From Pseudomonadota bacterium (GTDB lineage Bacteria; Pseudomonadota; Alphaproteobacteria; Sphingomonadales; Sphingomonadaceae), in assembly GCA_023413015.1 (NCBI GenBank), contig JAEZQR010000153.1, positions 1 through 27,261 of the forward strand: 27,261 nucleotides of DNA, given 5' to 3'. Position numbers and translations under genes: made by a program. Of this stretch, positions 16,792 through 24,948 are shown one piece after another; the first letter of the stretch is position 1; each line of letters opens with the position of its first letter. Under the pieces are notes generated by a model, which was given only the letters and a program-made list of their open reading frames with translations, was not told the DNA's origin and searched no databases.

Positions 16792-16829
16792 GGCCGCGCC
16801 TGGTACTCCCAGGCGCGGCCTCCCTTTTG
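16792..16829. terminator. Strong, probably bidirectional terminator
   Basis: GGCCGCGCCTGG (16792-16803) pairs perfectly with CCAGGCGCGGCC (16809-16820). On the plus strand TCCCTTTTGT follows; on the minus strand the stem is preceded by A-rich and followed by AATTCTT sequence. It lies 16 bases beyond the end of the minus-strand GGDEF-EAL gene and should end transcripts from both sides. Confidence 0.8.
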
Positions 16830-16835
16830 TGGTGC

Positions 16836-19247
16836 TCAGGCCACCTGTGTTACGCGTCGGCCTCGTTGCGCCACGGTGCGCGCCGGATAGCCGAGGAGGT
16901 ATCCTTGAGCGGCGTCGCAGCCCAGGCGGCGCAGATAGTCGCGCTGGGTTTCGGTCTCGATGCCTTCGGCGACCACGCGCTTTCCGAGACCGTGCGCGAG
17001 CGCGATGATCGCGCGCACAATCTTCTGACTGTCGCTGTCGTCGGGCAGGCCTGCGACGAACGAGCGATCGATCTTGAGGATATCGGCCGGGAAGTCGCGC
17101 AGATGGACGAGGCTGGCATAGCCGGTGCCGAAGTCGTCGAGCGCGACCGCCACGCCGGCTGCCCGCAGGCAGCGCAGGCATTCCACCACCGGGCCGCCGC
17201 CGCGACCGATGGCGACGCTCTCGGTCACTTCGACGACGAAGTTGCCGGGGGGAATGCGGCGATTGGCGAGATGTGCGAGGATAGCCTCCGCGGCGCCTTC
17301 GCCCTGTAGCTGCATGGCCATGAAATTGACGCCGACCCGCATCCGTCCGGTGACGGTGGCGTGCAGCTGCGCAGCATGGTCGAGCGCGGAATCAAGGACG
17401 AACGACTGGAGTGCTGCGGCAAGACTGGAGTCGGCGAAGGCGGCGGCGAAGGCCGGCGGCGTGAGCAGGCCACGCGCCGGATGCCACCAGCGCAGCAGCG
17501 CCTCCTGACCGATCGGCTCGCCGGTGCGCAGTTCGATAACCGGCTGATAGTGGAGTTCGAATTCACCGCGGGCGAGACCGGCATGCGCCTCCGCCACGAC
17601 GTGCCGGCCCGCTTCCTGCTCGTCACGCATCGCGTCGGTGCAGTAATGCCAGCGGCCGCGACCGTCCGCCTTGGCCCGGTAGAGGGCGAGATCGGCATTC
17701 TTGTACAGGCGGGCAGGATCGTCGGTGTTGGGACCGTCCGGGTTCCAGCGTGCATGTCCGGCACTGAGCAACAGGGGCAGCATGCGCCCTTCGTGACGGA
17801 GCGCGGTCGATGTCGAGCGCTCAACCTCGCGCAGGACGGCGGCGAGCGCGGCACAGGCGTCGCCCTCGAGCAGCACCGCGAACTCGTCGCCGCCGATGCG
17901 CGCGACGAGCGCGTTCGCGCCGGCTGCCGCATGAAGGCGACGGCCGGCTTCGACGATCAGCGCGTCGCCGGCGCCATGGCCGGCGGTGTCGTTGGTTTCC
18001 TTGAGGTAATCGAGGTCGACCACCACGAGATCGGCGCAGGTGCTGCCGAGCCGGGTAAGGCGGTCCTGAAAAACGGCGCGGTTGGCAAGGCCGGTGAGCG
18101 CATCGGTCTCGGCGGCACGGCGCAGCGTCTGGCGCTCGATCTCGGCCGCATCGCGCTCGCGGCGGAGCGTGCGGAAGCGGTCGGCGATTGCGAGCGACAG
18201 CATCGCGGCCTCGAAGGCAAGCGCGGAGAAGCTCGCCATGTCGATGAGTTCCGAGGTCGCCATGAACCCGAAGTTGCGGACGACCCGCAGCCCGAACACC
18301 AAGAACGGCGGCGTCCAGCCGATGAGATAGAACCGCACCGCTCGGCTGCCGTTGCGGATCGCTACGACAGCGCCGACCGCGACGAACAGCATAGCGAGGA
18401 TGAAGGCATAGTTGAGCAGGCGATCGTTGAGGTACATCGGCAGGATCAGGTCGGTCGCCGCGATCACGCCGGCCGCGGATACGGCAACGGCCGACAGATA
18501 GCCCGTCGTGACGAGCCAGCGGGGCAGCTTCCCGGGCTCGATCAACGAAATGAAAAAGCAGCTGCCGGTGGCGATCAGGACACCGACTAACGCGTAGATG
18601 AGGCGCGTGTCGGCAAGGCCAGCAAGGCCAGGCAGCACATAGTAGATCCCGCCGGTCCAGACGAGCACGTAGGCGATCGCGGTCGCAACCCAGGCGACGT
18701 ACCAGCCCTGGAACGCCGTCCGGAGCCAGGTGAGCAGAAACAGGTTGTAGACGAGCGAGCAGGCGAGCACCCCGGATACGAAGGCGATGAGTGCGACCCA
18801 GCGCTCCATATGTGCGGCGTGGGCGGCCGGCGACAGCGCCTGCAGATCGCGCAACAGCTTGGGCGAATCGATATTCTCGAACCCTATCCGCAGGGCGTCG
18901 ACCTGCCGACCCGGCACCGGCACCTCGAACCTGAATTTGCCGCCGAGCGACCAATTGTCCTGGAGCGCTCCGGAGCGTTGGACGGTGGTGATGCGGCCGT
19001 CGTGCACGACCTCGATATGAATGGCCGAGAAGCGCGTCTGATCGACGAGGAGGTGCCAGCCGGAGCTGAGCCCGGCGAGCGGGCGAAGGTCGCTTATCTC
19101 GATCCAGGTCCAGTCCTGCCCGCACGGGGCGCTCAGGGCGGCCGTCGGGCAGACGGCGGGTTCGAAGGGCAGGAGGGCGCCGCCTTCATGCGCTCGCGCG
19201 CCGCTGCCAGCGAGCAGCAGCATGAGGAGCAGCAAGGTGCGCAGCAT
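16836..19247 (-). CDS. Membrane GGDEF-EAL protein with 7TM (DISM-like) sensor
   Basis: Predicted c-di-GMP enzyme of 803 residues in the inner membrane. Order of parts: signal peptide (1-19, before HEGG), periplasmic beta-rich domain (about 20-148), seven-transmembrane block (about 150-350), short coiled coil (355-382), GGDEF domain (382-535) and EAL domain (560-795). The GGDEF motif is canonical (452-456) with DLD at 411-413, but the inhibitory RxxD site upstream is absent. The EAL domain keeps E582 (EAL), N641, E673, D704-D705 (DDFGTGYAS), K725, E761 and Q781, so phosphodiesterase activity is likely, and cyclase activity is possible. The start at 19247 is preferred over 19289: GGAGA lies nine bases upstream and the signal peptide then begins at residue 1. 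Confidence 0.9.
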   Translation of the reverse strand: MLRTLLLLMLLLAGSGARAHEGGALLPFEPAVCPTAALSAPCGQDWTWIEISDLRPLAGLSSGWHLLVDQTRFSAIHIEVVHDGRITTVQRSGALQDNWSLGGKFRFEVPVPGRQVDALRIGFENIDSPKLLRDLQALSPAAHAAHMERWVALIAFVSGVLACSLVYNLFLLTWLRTAFQGWYVAWVATAIAYVLVWTGGIYYVLPGLAGLADTRLIYALVGVLIATGSCFFISLIEPGKLPRWLVTTGYLSAVAVSAAGVIAATDLILPMYLNDRLLNYAFILAMLFVAVGAVVAIRNGSRAVRFYLIGWTPPFLVFGLRVVRNFGFMATSELIDMASFSALAFEAAMLSLAIADRFRTLRRERDAAEIERQTLRRAAETDALTGLANRAVFQDRLTRLGSTCADLVVVDLDYLKETNDTAGHGAGDALIVEAGRRLHAAAGANALVARIGGDEFAVLLEGDACAALAAVLREVERSTSTALRHEGRMLPLLLSAGHARWNPDGPNTDDPARLYKNADLALYRAKADGRGRWHYCTDAMRDEQEAGRHVVAEAHAGLARGEFELHYQPVIELRTGEPIGQEALLRWWHPARGLLTPPAFAAAFADSSLAAALQSFVLDSALDHAAQLHATVTGRMRVGVNFMAMQLQGEGAAEAILAHLANRRIPPGNFVVEVTESVAIGRGGGPVVECLRCLRAAGVAVALDDFGTGYASLVHLRDFPADILKIDRSFVAGLPDDSDSQKIVRAIIALAHGLGKRVVAEGIETETQRDYLRRLGCDAAQGYLLGYPARTVAQRGRRVTQVA

Positions 19248-19389
19248 CAGACAGATTCTCCGGCCGCTGGCGCAGTTCATCACGTCCATGTTCTAATGAC
19301 GGCATGCTGCTACTTTCTTAAGATTCGACACTAACGGCGAAGCGGGGCGGCCCGTGACGAACCGTCGGGCCAGATTGCATTTTAGGCGC

Positions 19390-19419
19390 AAGAAGAAGGG
19401 CGGCGCGGAGCGCCGCCCT
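19390..19419 (-). terminator. Terminator of the PEP-CTERM gene
   Basis: On the minus strand, AGGGCGGCG pairs with CGCCGCCCT (plus coordinates 19411-19419 with 19397-19405) around five bases, and TCTTCTT follows. It lies 20 bases after the stop codon at 19440 and separates this gene from the GGDEF-EAL gene, which therefore needs its own promoter in 19250-19390. Confidence 0.8.
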
Positions 19420-19439
19420 GGTACAGGTCCGGGAAGGCT

Positions 19440-20093
19440 TCAGGCCGCCTTGCGCCGGCGGGCGAAGCCGATCGTCATCAGGCCAAGCCCAAGGAGGCCG
19501 ATCGCGCCGGGCTCCGGCACTGGGCCGCCACCGCCGCCGACGCCACCGATGCGGATCTGGTTGACGTTGGAGAGCTGAACGGTGCTTTCAATGAGGAAGC
19601 TGGTCATCGCCTCGCCATTGATCGCTGAAACGGTAAAGAAGTTCTGGCCGTTGTCACGGACCGAGAAGGTCTGTGTGAAGGGGTTCTCACCGTCGAGGAA
19701 GGCGGTGAATGTCGCCGTGCCTGCGTCGCCCTCGCCGTTGAGCACGTCGATGTTGAAGATGAGATAGTTGAACGTCTTGTCGCCATCGAGCGCGATCGTC
19801 AGATCATCGAACGAGCCGTCCGCTGCGATCAGATTGGCTTGGCCGTTGCCCTGATTATCGAGCTGGTCGCCGGTGGTGCTGAGGTTCACCAGCTGCGACC
19901 GGGTCTGGTTGAGGCATCCCTGAATGAGGCTCGCCGGCCCCGTGATGTTGCCGGTGCAGTCGCCCGGGTTCAGCAGCACGTTTTCGGTGTTGCCCGGAAT
20001 GTTGCCTTGGTTGATGACGACATCGGCATGCGCAGCGCCGGCGAGCGATGCAGACGCCACCGCTGCCAGAAGTAGAGTCCTCAAGCTGCCCAC
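19440..20093 (-). CDS. PEP-CTERM sorting-domain protein
   Basis: Predicted exported protein of 217 residues. Signal peptide 1-23 (cleavage after AHA), then a Gly/Asn/Asp-rich, mostly beta, body with four-residue turns and only two cysteines (46 and 60), and the sorting tail: VPEP at 192-195, a hydrophobic helix (about 197-209) and ARRRKAA. This is the signal cut by exosortase in EPS-producing Gram-negatives. The start is GTG at 20093 because AAGGAG lies seven bases upstream; an ATG at 20117 has no ribosome site, and both it and a frame to 20216 conflict with the sigma-54 promoter at 20140-20154. No exosortase gene is in the window. Role: probably a surface or matrix protein. Confidence 0.88.
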   Translation of the reverse strand: MGSLRTLLLAAVASASLAGAAHADVVINQGNIPGNTENVLLNPGDCTGNITGPASLIQGCLNQTRSQLVNLSTTGDQLDNQGNGQANLIAADGSFDDLTIALDGDKTFNYLIFNIDVLNGEGDAGTATFTAFLDGENPFTQTFSVRDNGQNFFTVSAINGEAMTSFLIESTVQLSNVNQIRIGGVGGGGGPVPEPGAIGLLGLGLMTIGFARRRKAA

Positions 20094-20139
20094 AATTATT
20101 CTCCTTACTGCACCCATTACACAGGTGAAGTGAGGAGGC

Positions 20140-20154
20140 GCATGATATGTGCCA
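20140..20154 (-). promoter_or_regulatory. Sigma-54 (RpoN) promoter of the PEP-CTERM gene
   Basis: On the minus strand the sequence TGGCACATATCATGC matches the -24/-12 consensus TGGCACg-N4-TTGC, with the GG and GC dinucleotides exactly ten bases apart. It would start RNA about 12 bases further, near 20128, giving a leader of about 35 bases before the GTG at 20093. From published work on exosortase systems I recall that PEP-CTERM genes are often RpoN-dependent and controlled by the PrsK/PrsR pair, which fits. Confidence 0.75.
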
Positions 20155-20223
20155 GCTGAGGAAAAGTGCGGCCCGTCGCGGCGCCGGAATGTTTCTTCTG
20201 TAAATACTTCCGACAATCAGCAC

Positions 20224-20235
20224 TAACTTAAGTTA
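20224..20235. promoter_or_regulatory. Palindromic candidate enhancer site (TAACTTAAGTTA)
   Basis: A perfect 12-base palindrome in an AT-rich stretch (20200-20310), about 70-85 bases upstream of the sigma-54 promoter. This is the usual distance for the binding site of an enhancer-binding response regulator. It is followed by a long A/T tract (20237-20258) that could bend DNA. A single site is seen, and the regulator is not in the window. Function is inference. Confidence 0.5.
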
Positions 20236-20312
20236 ATATTTTTTATGTTTTATTATTGCCTGGGGATACTTCATGGACATTTTGTGGCCGAAATAAATGT
20301 GACAATAGGGTG

Positions 20313-20567
20313 TTATTCGGCGGCGTCACGATAATCGGCGCGGAACAGGAGTTCGGTACGGATCGCGCGACCGGCTTCGGTGAGTGTCGTTTCCAGCCAC
20401 CCCCGCCGCCCCTTCGTGATGAGGCCCCGCGCTTCCAGTTCGTAGAGCGTGGTGACGCGGCGTGACAGGCTCCATGCGTCCTGCGCCCGGCCCGCACGCA
20501 TTGCGATCAGCAGACGCGCCTGCGCCGGCGTGAGCCCGCGAACGTGGGCGCCCATCTTTTCAGGCAT
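20313..20567 (-). CDS. Small winged-helix-like hypothetical protein
   Basis: 84 residues from the ATG at 20567 (MPEKMGAHVRGL); a start at 20612 (99 residues) is the alternative. The part LTPAQARLLIAMRAG, SLSRRVTTLYELEARGLITK and LTEAGRAIRTELL has the spacing of a winged helix: a recognition-like helix followed by a Gly-turn wing and a last helix, as in MarR- or PadR-like proteins and in short sphingomonad proteins annotated as hypothetical. A DNA-binding role is likely but unproven. It lies between the Crp/Fnr gene and the PEP-CTERM gene on the same strand. The ribosome site is weak (GTGGGGGTCAG). Confidence 0.55.
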   Translation of the reverse strand: MPEKMGAHVRGLTPAQARLLIAMRAGRAQDAWSLSRRVTTLYELEARGLITKGRRGWLETTLTEAGRAIRTELLFRADYRDAAE

Positions 20568-20739
20568 GCGAACTGACCCCCACGCAACAGGCGCTGTCCC
20601 CAGCTTAACCATAAGCCTGCTGTCATGACGCCGGGAGGGGCGGCAATAGCGCGGTCGCCGGATGGTTGGTCTGGCAGGGCGAACTGCGCGGCCAGCGGCG
20701 CATTCCCATTATCGCGCTGCCCATCAGACGGGATCGCGC

Positions 20740-21509
20740 TTAGCCGGCGATCATATCGTCGAACGCCATATCGTCTGCAGGCTCGATGGTCCGGCAGAGA
20801 TAGGCGGGATCGAAATCGCCGATCTCCTGCAGTCGGGTCCAGTCGTGAATGGTGATGCGATGGCGGGAGACACTCAGAACACCCTCGACGCGCAGGCGTT
20901 GCAGGATGCGATTCATGTGAATGGCGGTCATGCCGGTCGCATCGGCCAGATCGACCTGGCTGACCGGAAACTCGAAGCTGTGATCTGCGTCGCGGCTGGT
21001 GACCCCCATGCGCATGGCCAGCTCGCAGAACAGGTGTGCCACGCGCGCATAGCCTTCGCGCCGCCCGATGTTCATCATCACTCGAATGCCGTCGCCAGCT
21101 CGACAAGCGCTTGCGTCCAGAAGGCCCGGGCGATCGCAGGGTATTCAGCAAACAGATCGGGAATGGCGGCATGGTTCACACGCGCGATCCGGCACGGGTT
21201 GAGCGTGGCGATGCCGTGGTCGGCGACCCGTTGGGGAGCCGGGCGCGAGTTGATTACCTCGCCGGGCAGATGGAATGAGATGATCTGCCGCTGCCCGTGC
21301 GGTCCGATCTTGTAGCGGCAGGCATAGCCGTCGATCAGCATGATCGAGAGCGTGGTGCGCTCGCCATGATGCACGAGATCGCAGCGCGGCCTCACCTGCT
21401 CCGTCTGGGTGATCAAGGCGGCGATAATATCCGCTTCAGCGGAGGTGAGCGGCAATCGAGAGCCGAGCCGAGCGGCAAAGGCGGCGCGCGGATCGGCAAT
21501 CTGCATCAT
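20740..21509 (-). pseudogene. Crp/Fnr-family regulator split by a frameshift
   Basis: Two consecutive frames together make a Crp/Fnr protein. The first (21509-21078) has 143 residues: a cyclic-nucleotide-type beta-roll, including VRPRCDLVHHGERTTLSIML and GHGQRQIISFHLPGE-like stretches, then the dimer helix ending WTQALVELATAFE. The second (21081-20740) begins MMNIGRREGYARVAHLFCEL and holds the HTH (VDLADATGMTAIHMNRILQRL). In relatives the joint reads EWMxNIGRR. Here GAG-TG-ATGATGAAC lacks one base after TG at 21079-21080, which creates TGA. Restoring it gives one 256-residue protein, the family length. AAGGAG precedes the start at 21509. Either a true frameshift, a sequencing error or two coupled chains. 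Confidence 0.75.
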
Positions 21510-21713
21510 CGGTGGCTCCTTCACGGGGGAAGAGCACGACCGTTTGCGGCCCCGCCGAGCACCGTCCCAGAGTGCGGCAGCCTGCAAAGCTAACATCGGA
21601 TAACGGAAGCCAACAACACAGGTGATTACCGGACACCGGCAGATGCCGGCGGCTGGTAAATTCGGTCGATTATGCTGTGCCGAGCCGGCCGCTCGGCGGG
21701 CCGGTTACGGTGC

Positions 21714-21735
21714 ACCCTCGGCCGGAGCCGAGGGT
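21714..21735. terminator. Hairpin downstream of bamB
   Basis: ACCCTCGGC (21714-21722) pairs with GCCGAGGGT (21727-21735) around CGGA. It starts about ten bases beyond the bamB stop codon and is followed by no T-run on the minus strand. It may end or protect the yfgM-like/bamB transcript. Confidence 0.5.
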
Positions 21736-21744
21736 ACGGTTGAC

Positions 21745-23070
21745 CTAGCGCAGCGCGGTGAGGCGGCCGCCTTCGTCGAGGACATAGACCGCGCCGCCGG
21801 CAACGACGGGCGGCAGGTAGATGGTGTTGTCGCTAGTGCGAGTGCGGGAGAGTACCTCGCCGTTATAGGGAGAAACCGCGATCAGCTCGCCGTTGGTGCC
21901 GGTAAGCAGCAGCCGCTCGGAGGCGAGGACGGGGCCGGACCAGCGAATCGGGCCCTTCTTGTCCTTCTCGTCGCGCCACTTGGGCAGCTGCGCCACCCAC
22001 TTTACCTTGCCTTCGCCGCGCGTGAGACAGAGAAGGTCGCCATCGACGGTGACGGCATAGACGAAGTCGCCTGCCACCCAGGGCGTCGAAGTACCGGCTA
22101 GGTTGCGCTCCCACACGCGCTGGCCTGTGGCGAGCTCAAGCGCCGCCATGCGTCCGCCGTGGCCGATGGCGAACACGCGACCGCGGTCGATGACCGGCGA
22201 GGCGACGATGTCGGTAAGCGCGTTGAGCGCAGTGGTGCGGCCGGTACGTGCCAGCACATCCTGCCATACGGGGCGGCCGTTCTCGACGCGCAGCGCGTTC
22301 AGCTCGCCGGACGAGAAGCCGACGACGACGGTGTCCTGTGCAACTGCGGGCGCGCCGGCGCCGAGCAGGCCCGACTGTTCGACCGTGCCGGTCGAATCCC
22401 ACTGCGTCTTGCCGTCCGCCCCGCCCAGCACGAACAGCTGATTGTCCTGGCTGAGCACATAGACGCGGCCGTCCGCGACCGTGGGCGCACCACGCAGTGG
22501 CGAACCGAGGTCGACGCGCCAGACCTGCTGGCCCGAGGCGGCGTCGAAGGCGGCGGCGATGCCATAGCCCGAGGTGGCGTAGACGCGGCCGTCGCCGAAC
22601 GACACGCCGCCGCCGAACGCGACCTTGCTTTTCTCGTTCTGCTTGGTGATGCGCGACGACCAGGCGGGAGCGCCGCTATTCGCGTCGAACGCACGTACGA
22701 CCGCTTCGGTGTCGATGGTGTAGACGCGTCCGCCCGCGACGACGGGGGCGGCGTTCAGCCTCGCGGTCGCCGAGCTGCCGGTGCCGATCGACGCGGTCCA
22801 GGCGCGCGACAGGTTGGCTCCGGCCTGGAGCTGGCCCCATGCCTTGGACGGGTTGCCGCCCGGCTGTGTCCAGGCGTCGTTCGCCTCTGGGGCGGGCAGC
22901 GTGACGGCGAGTTCGGCCAAGTCGGGATCGGCCTCGACCTTCGCCTCGTAGCTGAGGACGGGCAGGCGCTCGCCGACCACTGGCGTCTTGGGCTTCTTGT
23001 CGCCCTTGAACATCGAGCAGCCGGACACCGCGAGCGACGCTGTGGCGAGCAGAAGGATCGTACGCTTCAT
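21745..23070 (-). CDS. bamB: Outer membrane assembly lipoprotein BamB
   Basis: Lipoprotein of the Bam complex that inserts beta-barrel proteins into the outer membrane; it binds BamA. It has 441 residues, somewhat longer than the E. coli protein. The lipoprotein signal MKRTILLLATASLAVSGC puts the lipid on Cys18. The rest is an eight-bladed propeller of PQQ-like repeats, with recurring G-x-V-Y-x-[ILV] and A-x-[DE]-x2-[ST]-G-x2-[VL]-W patterns such as GRVYTIDTEAVVRAFDANSG and GIAAAFDAASGQQVW. The start at 23070 overlaps the stop of the upstream gene by one base (TGATG), so coupling is likely; the open frame to 23289 is not used. The YfgM-BamB neighbourhood is conserved. Confidence 0.93.
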   Translation of the reverse strand: MKRTILLLATASLAVSGCSMFKGDKKPKTPVVGERLPVLSYEAKVEADPDLAELAVTLPAPEANDAWTQPGGNPSKAWGQLQAGANLSRAWTASIGTGSSATARLNAAPVVAGGRVYTIDTEAVVRAFDANSGAPAWSSRITKQNEKSKVAFGGGVSFGDGRVYATSGYGIAAAFDAASGQQVWRVDLGSPLRGAPTVADGRVYVLSQDNQLFVLGGADGKTQWDSTGTVEQSGLLGAGAPAVAQDTVVVGFSSGELNALRVENGRPVWQDVLARTGRTTALNALTDIVASPVIDRGRVFAIGHGGRMAALELATGQRVWERNLAGTSTPWVAGDFVYAVTVDGDLLCLTRGEGKVKWVAQLPKWRDEKDKKGPIRWSGPVLASERLLLTGTNGELIAVSPYNGEVLSRTRTSDNTIYLPPVVAGGAVYVLDEGGRLTALR

Positions 23071-23804
23071 CAATCGGCCTTTGCGGGCGCGGCCGGCGCG
23101 GTCTCGCCGGCGGGCGCGTCGGGAAGTGCGTTGACGCCGAGCATCGACGCCATCTGGGCAGCGCGCGCGCGGATCGACGGCGGTACCGTCTCGTCGCGCG
23201 CGATACGCTGGAACAGCGGGGCGGCGAGCTGTGGCTTGCCGTCGCGCAGATAGGCGGCAGCAAGCAGTTCGCCTGCGGTGCCGAGCCACGGGCTGCCCGG
23301 CTTGGTGAGCGGCTGAAGGCGCGTGGCAAGCTGTGCGGTGGTCAGCGTGTCGTACTGCAGCATCGTCTGCTTGACGGTAGCGAGCTGACGGAAGGGTTCC
23401 GCGACGTCCTTGTCGGCGGCGATCGCGGTGTACATCTGTACCGCCTTCGCTACCTGACCGGCGTCGGCCGCGGCGGCGGCCTGGGTGAGACGGCCGAGCG
23501 CCTCATAGCCCGGTTGATCGGAAGCCGCGGCCTTGGCGAGCGCGGGCTCGGCAGCCTTGGCGTTGCCGCGCTCGAGCCGATCGAGCGCCTGCATGAATTC
23601 GGCGCCGAACGAGCCGGCGTTGCGGGCGCGTTCCTCGCGCCAGTAGAGGAGGCCAGCGAGCAGGAGCAGGCCGAGCCCGACCCCGATCAGCAGCCAGCGG
23701 CCATAGCGTCGCCAGAACTGGGCGAGCTTGTCGCGGCGATATTCCTCGTCGACCTCACGGATGAAGGACTCACCGGGATCGATCTCAGCAGGCGGGCGTG
23801 CCAA
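23070..23804 (-). CDS. YfgM-like tetratricopeptide membrane protein
   Basis: Inner-membrane protein of 244 residues with a short cytosolic head (MARPPAEIDPGESFIREVDE), one transmembrane helix (about 37-54) and a periplasmic TPR-like domain. In E. coli the equivalent YfgM binds PpiD and the Sec translocon as a chaperone. The C-terminal 20 residues are Ala/Pro-rich. The start is TTG at 23804: GGGGGAA lies upstream at the right spacing, and the resulting N-terminus matches the usual acidic head, whereas the ATG-type start at 23864 would add a basic, non-family leader. bamB follows with a one-base overlap. Confidence 0.8.
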   Translation of the reverse strand: MARPPAEIDPGESFIREVDEEYRRDKLAQFWRRYGRWLLIGVGLGLLLLAGLLYWREERARNAGSFGAEFMQALDRLERGNAKAAEPALAKAAASDQPGYEALGRLTQAAAAADAGQVAKAVQMYTAIAADKDVAEPFRQLATVKQTMLQYDTLTTAQLATRLQPLTKPGSPWLGTAGELLAAAYLRDGKPQLAAPLFQRIARDETVPPSIRARAAQMASMLGVNALPDAPAGETAPAAPAKAD

Positions 23805-23922
23805 TTCTAATTCCCCCAAGGCTCGAACGCGGCGGACCTTAGCGACGCACGCACGTCCACGCAAAGCCTCTATTGCCGCGTACCTGTCGCAGGGATGAAT
23901 CGCGGCGGCGTGTCAGATGTTG

Positions 23923-24783
23923 CTATGCCTTTGGTTGGTACAGATTCTCCGGCCCCGGAAACTCGCGCGCGCGGACGGCATCGGCATAGGCTTTTGCCGT
24001 AGCATCGATACGGGAAGCCAAGTCGTCGAAGCGCTTAACGAAGCGCGGTACGCGCTCGAACATGCCCAGCATATCGTCCACGACCAGCACTTGGCCGTCG
24101 CAGACGGGTGACGCGCCGATGCCGATCGTCGGGCAAGGCACCGCCTCGGTGATCGCACGTGCCAGCGGCTCGAGCACACCTTCGACAACCACGGCGAAGG
24201 CGCCGGCTTCGGCGACCGCCTTTGCATCACCGAGAATCTTGTCGTGCTCGGCCTGACTGCGCCCGCGCGCGCCATAGCCGCCGAGCGCGTTCACCGCCTG
24301 CGGCGTGAGGCCGACGTGGCCCACCACCGGGATACCCCGCTGCGAGAGGAAGGCGATCGTCTCGGCCATTGCGGTACCGCCTTCGAGCTTCACGCCCGCC
24401 GCGCCCGTTTCCTGCATGATGCGCGCCGCCGAGCGGAAGGCCTGCGTCGGGCTCTCCTCGTAGGAGCCGAACGGCATGTCGACGATCACCACCGACCGGT
24501 AGGAGCCGCGCACCACCGCCGCGCCGTGCGCGCACATCATGTCGAGCGTGACGCGCACCGTGGTGTCGAGGCCGTAGATCACCTGGCCGAGCGAGTCGCC
24601 GACGAGCAGCATGTCGCAGTGCGGGTCGAGCAACTGCGCCATGCGCGCGGTGTAGGCGGTAAGCATCACGATCGGCTCGCCGCCCTTGCGCTTCTGGATG
24701 GCGGGAACGGTGAGGCGCCGCACGGGCTCGGGCAGCGGGTGCGCGCGCGAGGTCGAGGTGTCGAGCGTGAAGGTGGTGGACAT
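23923..24783 (-). CDS. panB: 3-methyl-2-oxobutanoate hydroxymethyltransferase
   Basis: First committed enzyme of pantothenate synthesis, transferring a hydroxymethyl group from 5,10-methylene-tetrahydrofolate to alpha-ketoisovalerate. It has 286 residues. Family stretches are VMLTAYTARMAQLLD, DMLLVGDSLGQVIYG (metal-binding Asp), VVIVDMPFGSYE, AAGVKLEGG (Lys/Glu at the site), IPVVGHVGLTPQ (the H and G of the folate site) and TIGIGASPVCDGQVLV. The ATG at 24783 gives MSTTFTLDTS; GGAG lies upstream. It is divergent from the aminotransferase gene across 165 bases. panC is not in the window. Confidence 0.95.
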   Translation of the reverse strand: MSTTFTLDTSTSRAHPLPEPVRRLTVPAIQKRKGGEPIVMLTAYTARMAQLLDPHCDMLLVGDSLGQVIYGLDTTVRVTLDMMCAHGAAVVRGSYRSVVIVDMPFGSYEESPTQAFRSAARIMQETGAAGVKLEGGTAMAETIAFLSQRGIPVVGHVGLTPQAVNALGGYGARGRSQAEHDKILGDAKAVAEAGAFAVVVEGVLEPLARAITEAVPCPTIGIGASPVCDGQVLVVDDMLGMFERVPRFVKRFDDLASRIDATAKAYADAVRAREFPGPENLYQPKA

Positions 24784-24948
24784 CGGAAACGGGCTCCGGA
24801 CCTGGGTTCGTCGGCTTTTGCCGGGGACCACCCGGTTCTAGGCCTTGCCGCTACGGTCGTCCATCCGATGGTGGCCTGAGGTGCCGGATCGGTTTTGCTT
24901 CCAACGTTGCGGCTTTTCCTCCTACAACAAGGGCAGGGGAGAGCTGGG

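Noticed and set aside
17361..18590. 409-residue plus-strand open frame inside the GGDEF-EAL gene
   Set aside because: Opposite strand holds intact GGDEF and EAL domains; this frame has no recognisable domain.
22159..23253. 364-residue plus-strand open frame across bamB
   Set aside because: Antisense to a well-supported lipoprotein gene with propeller repeats.
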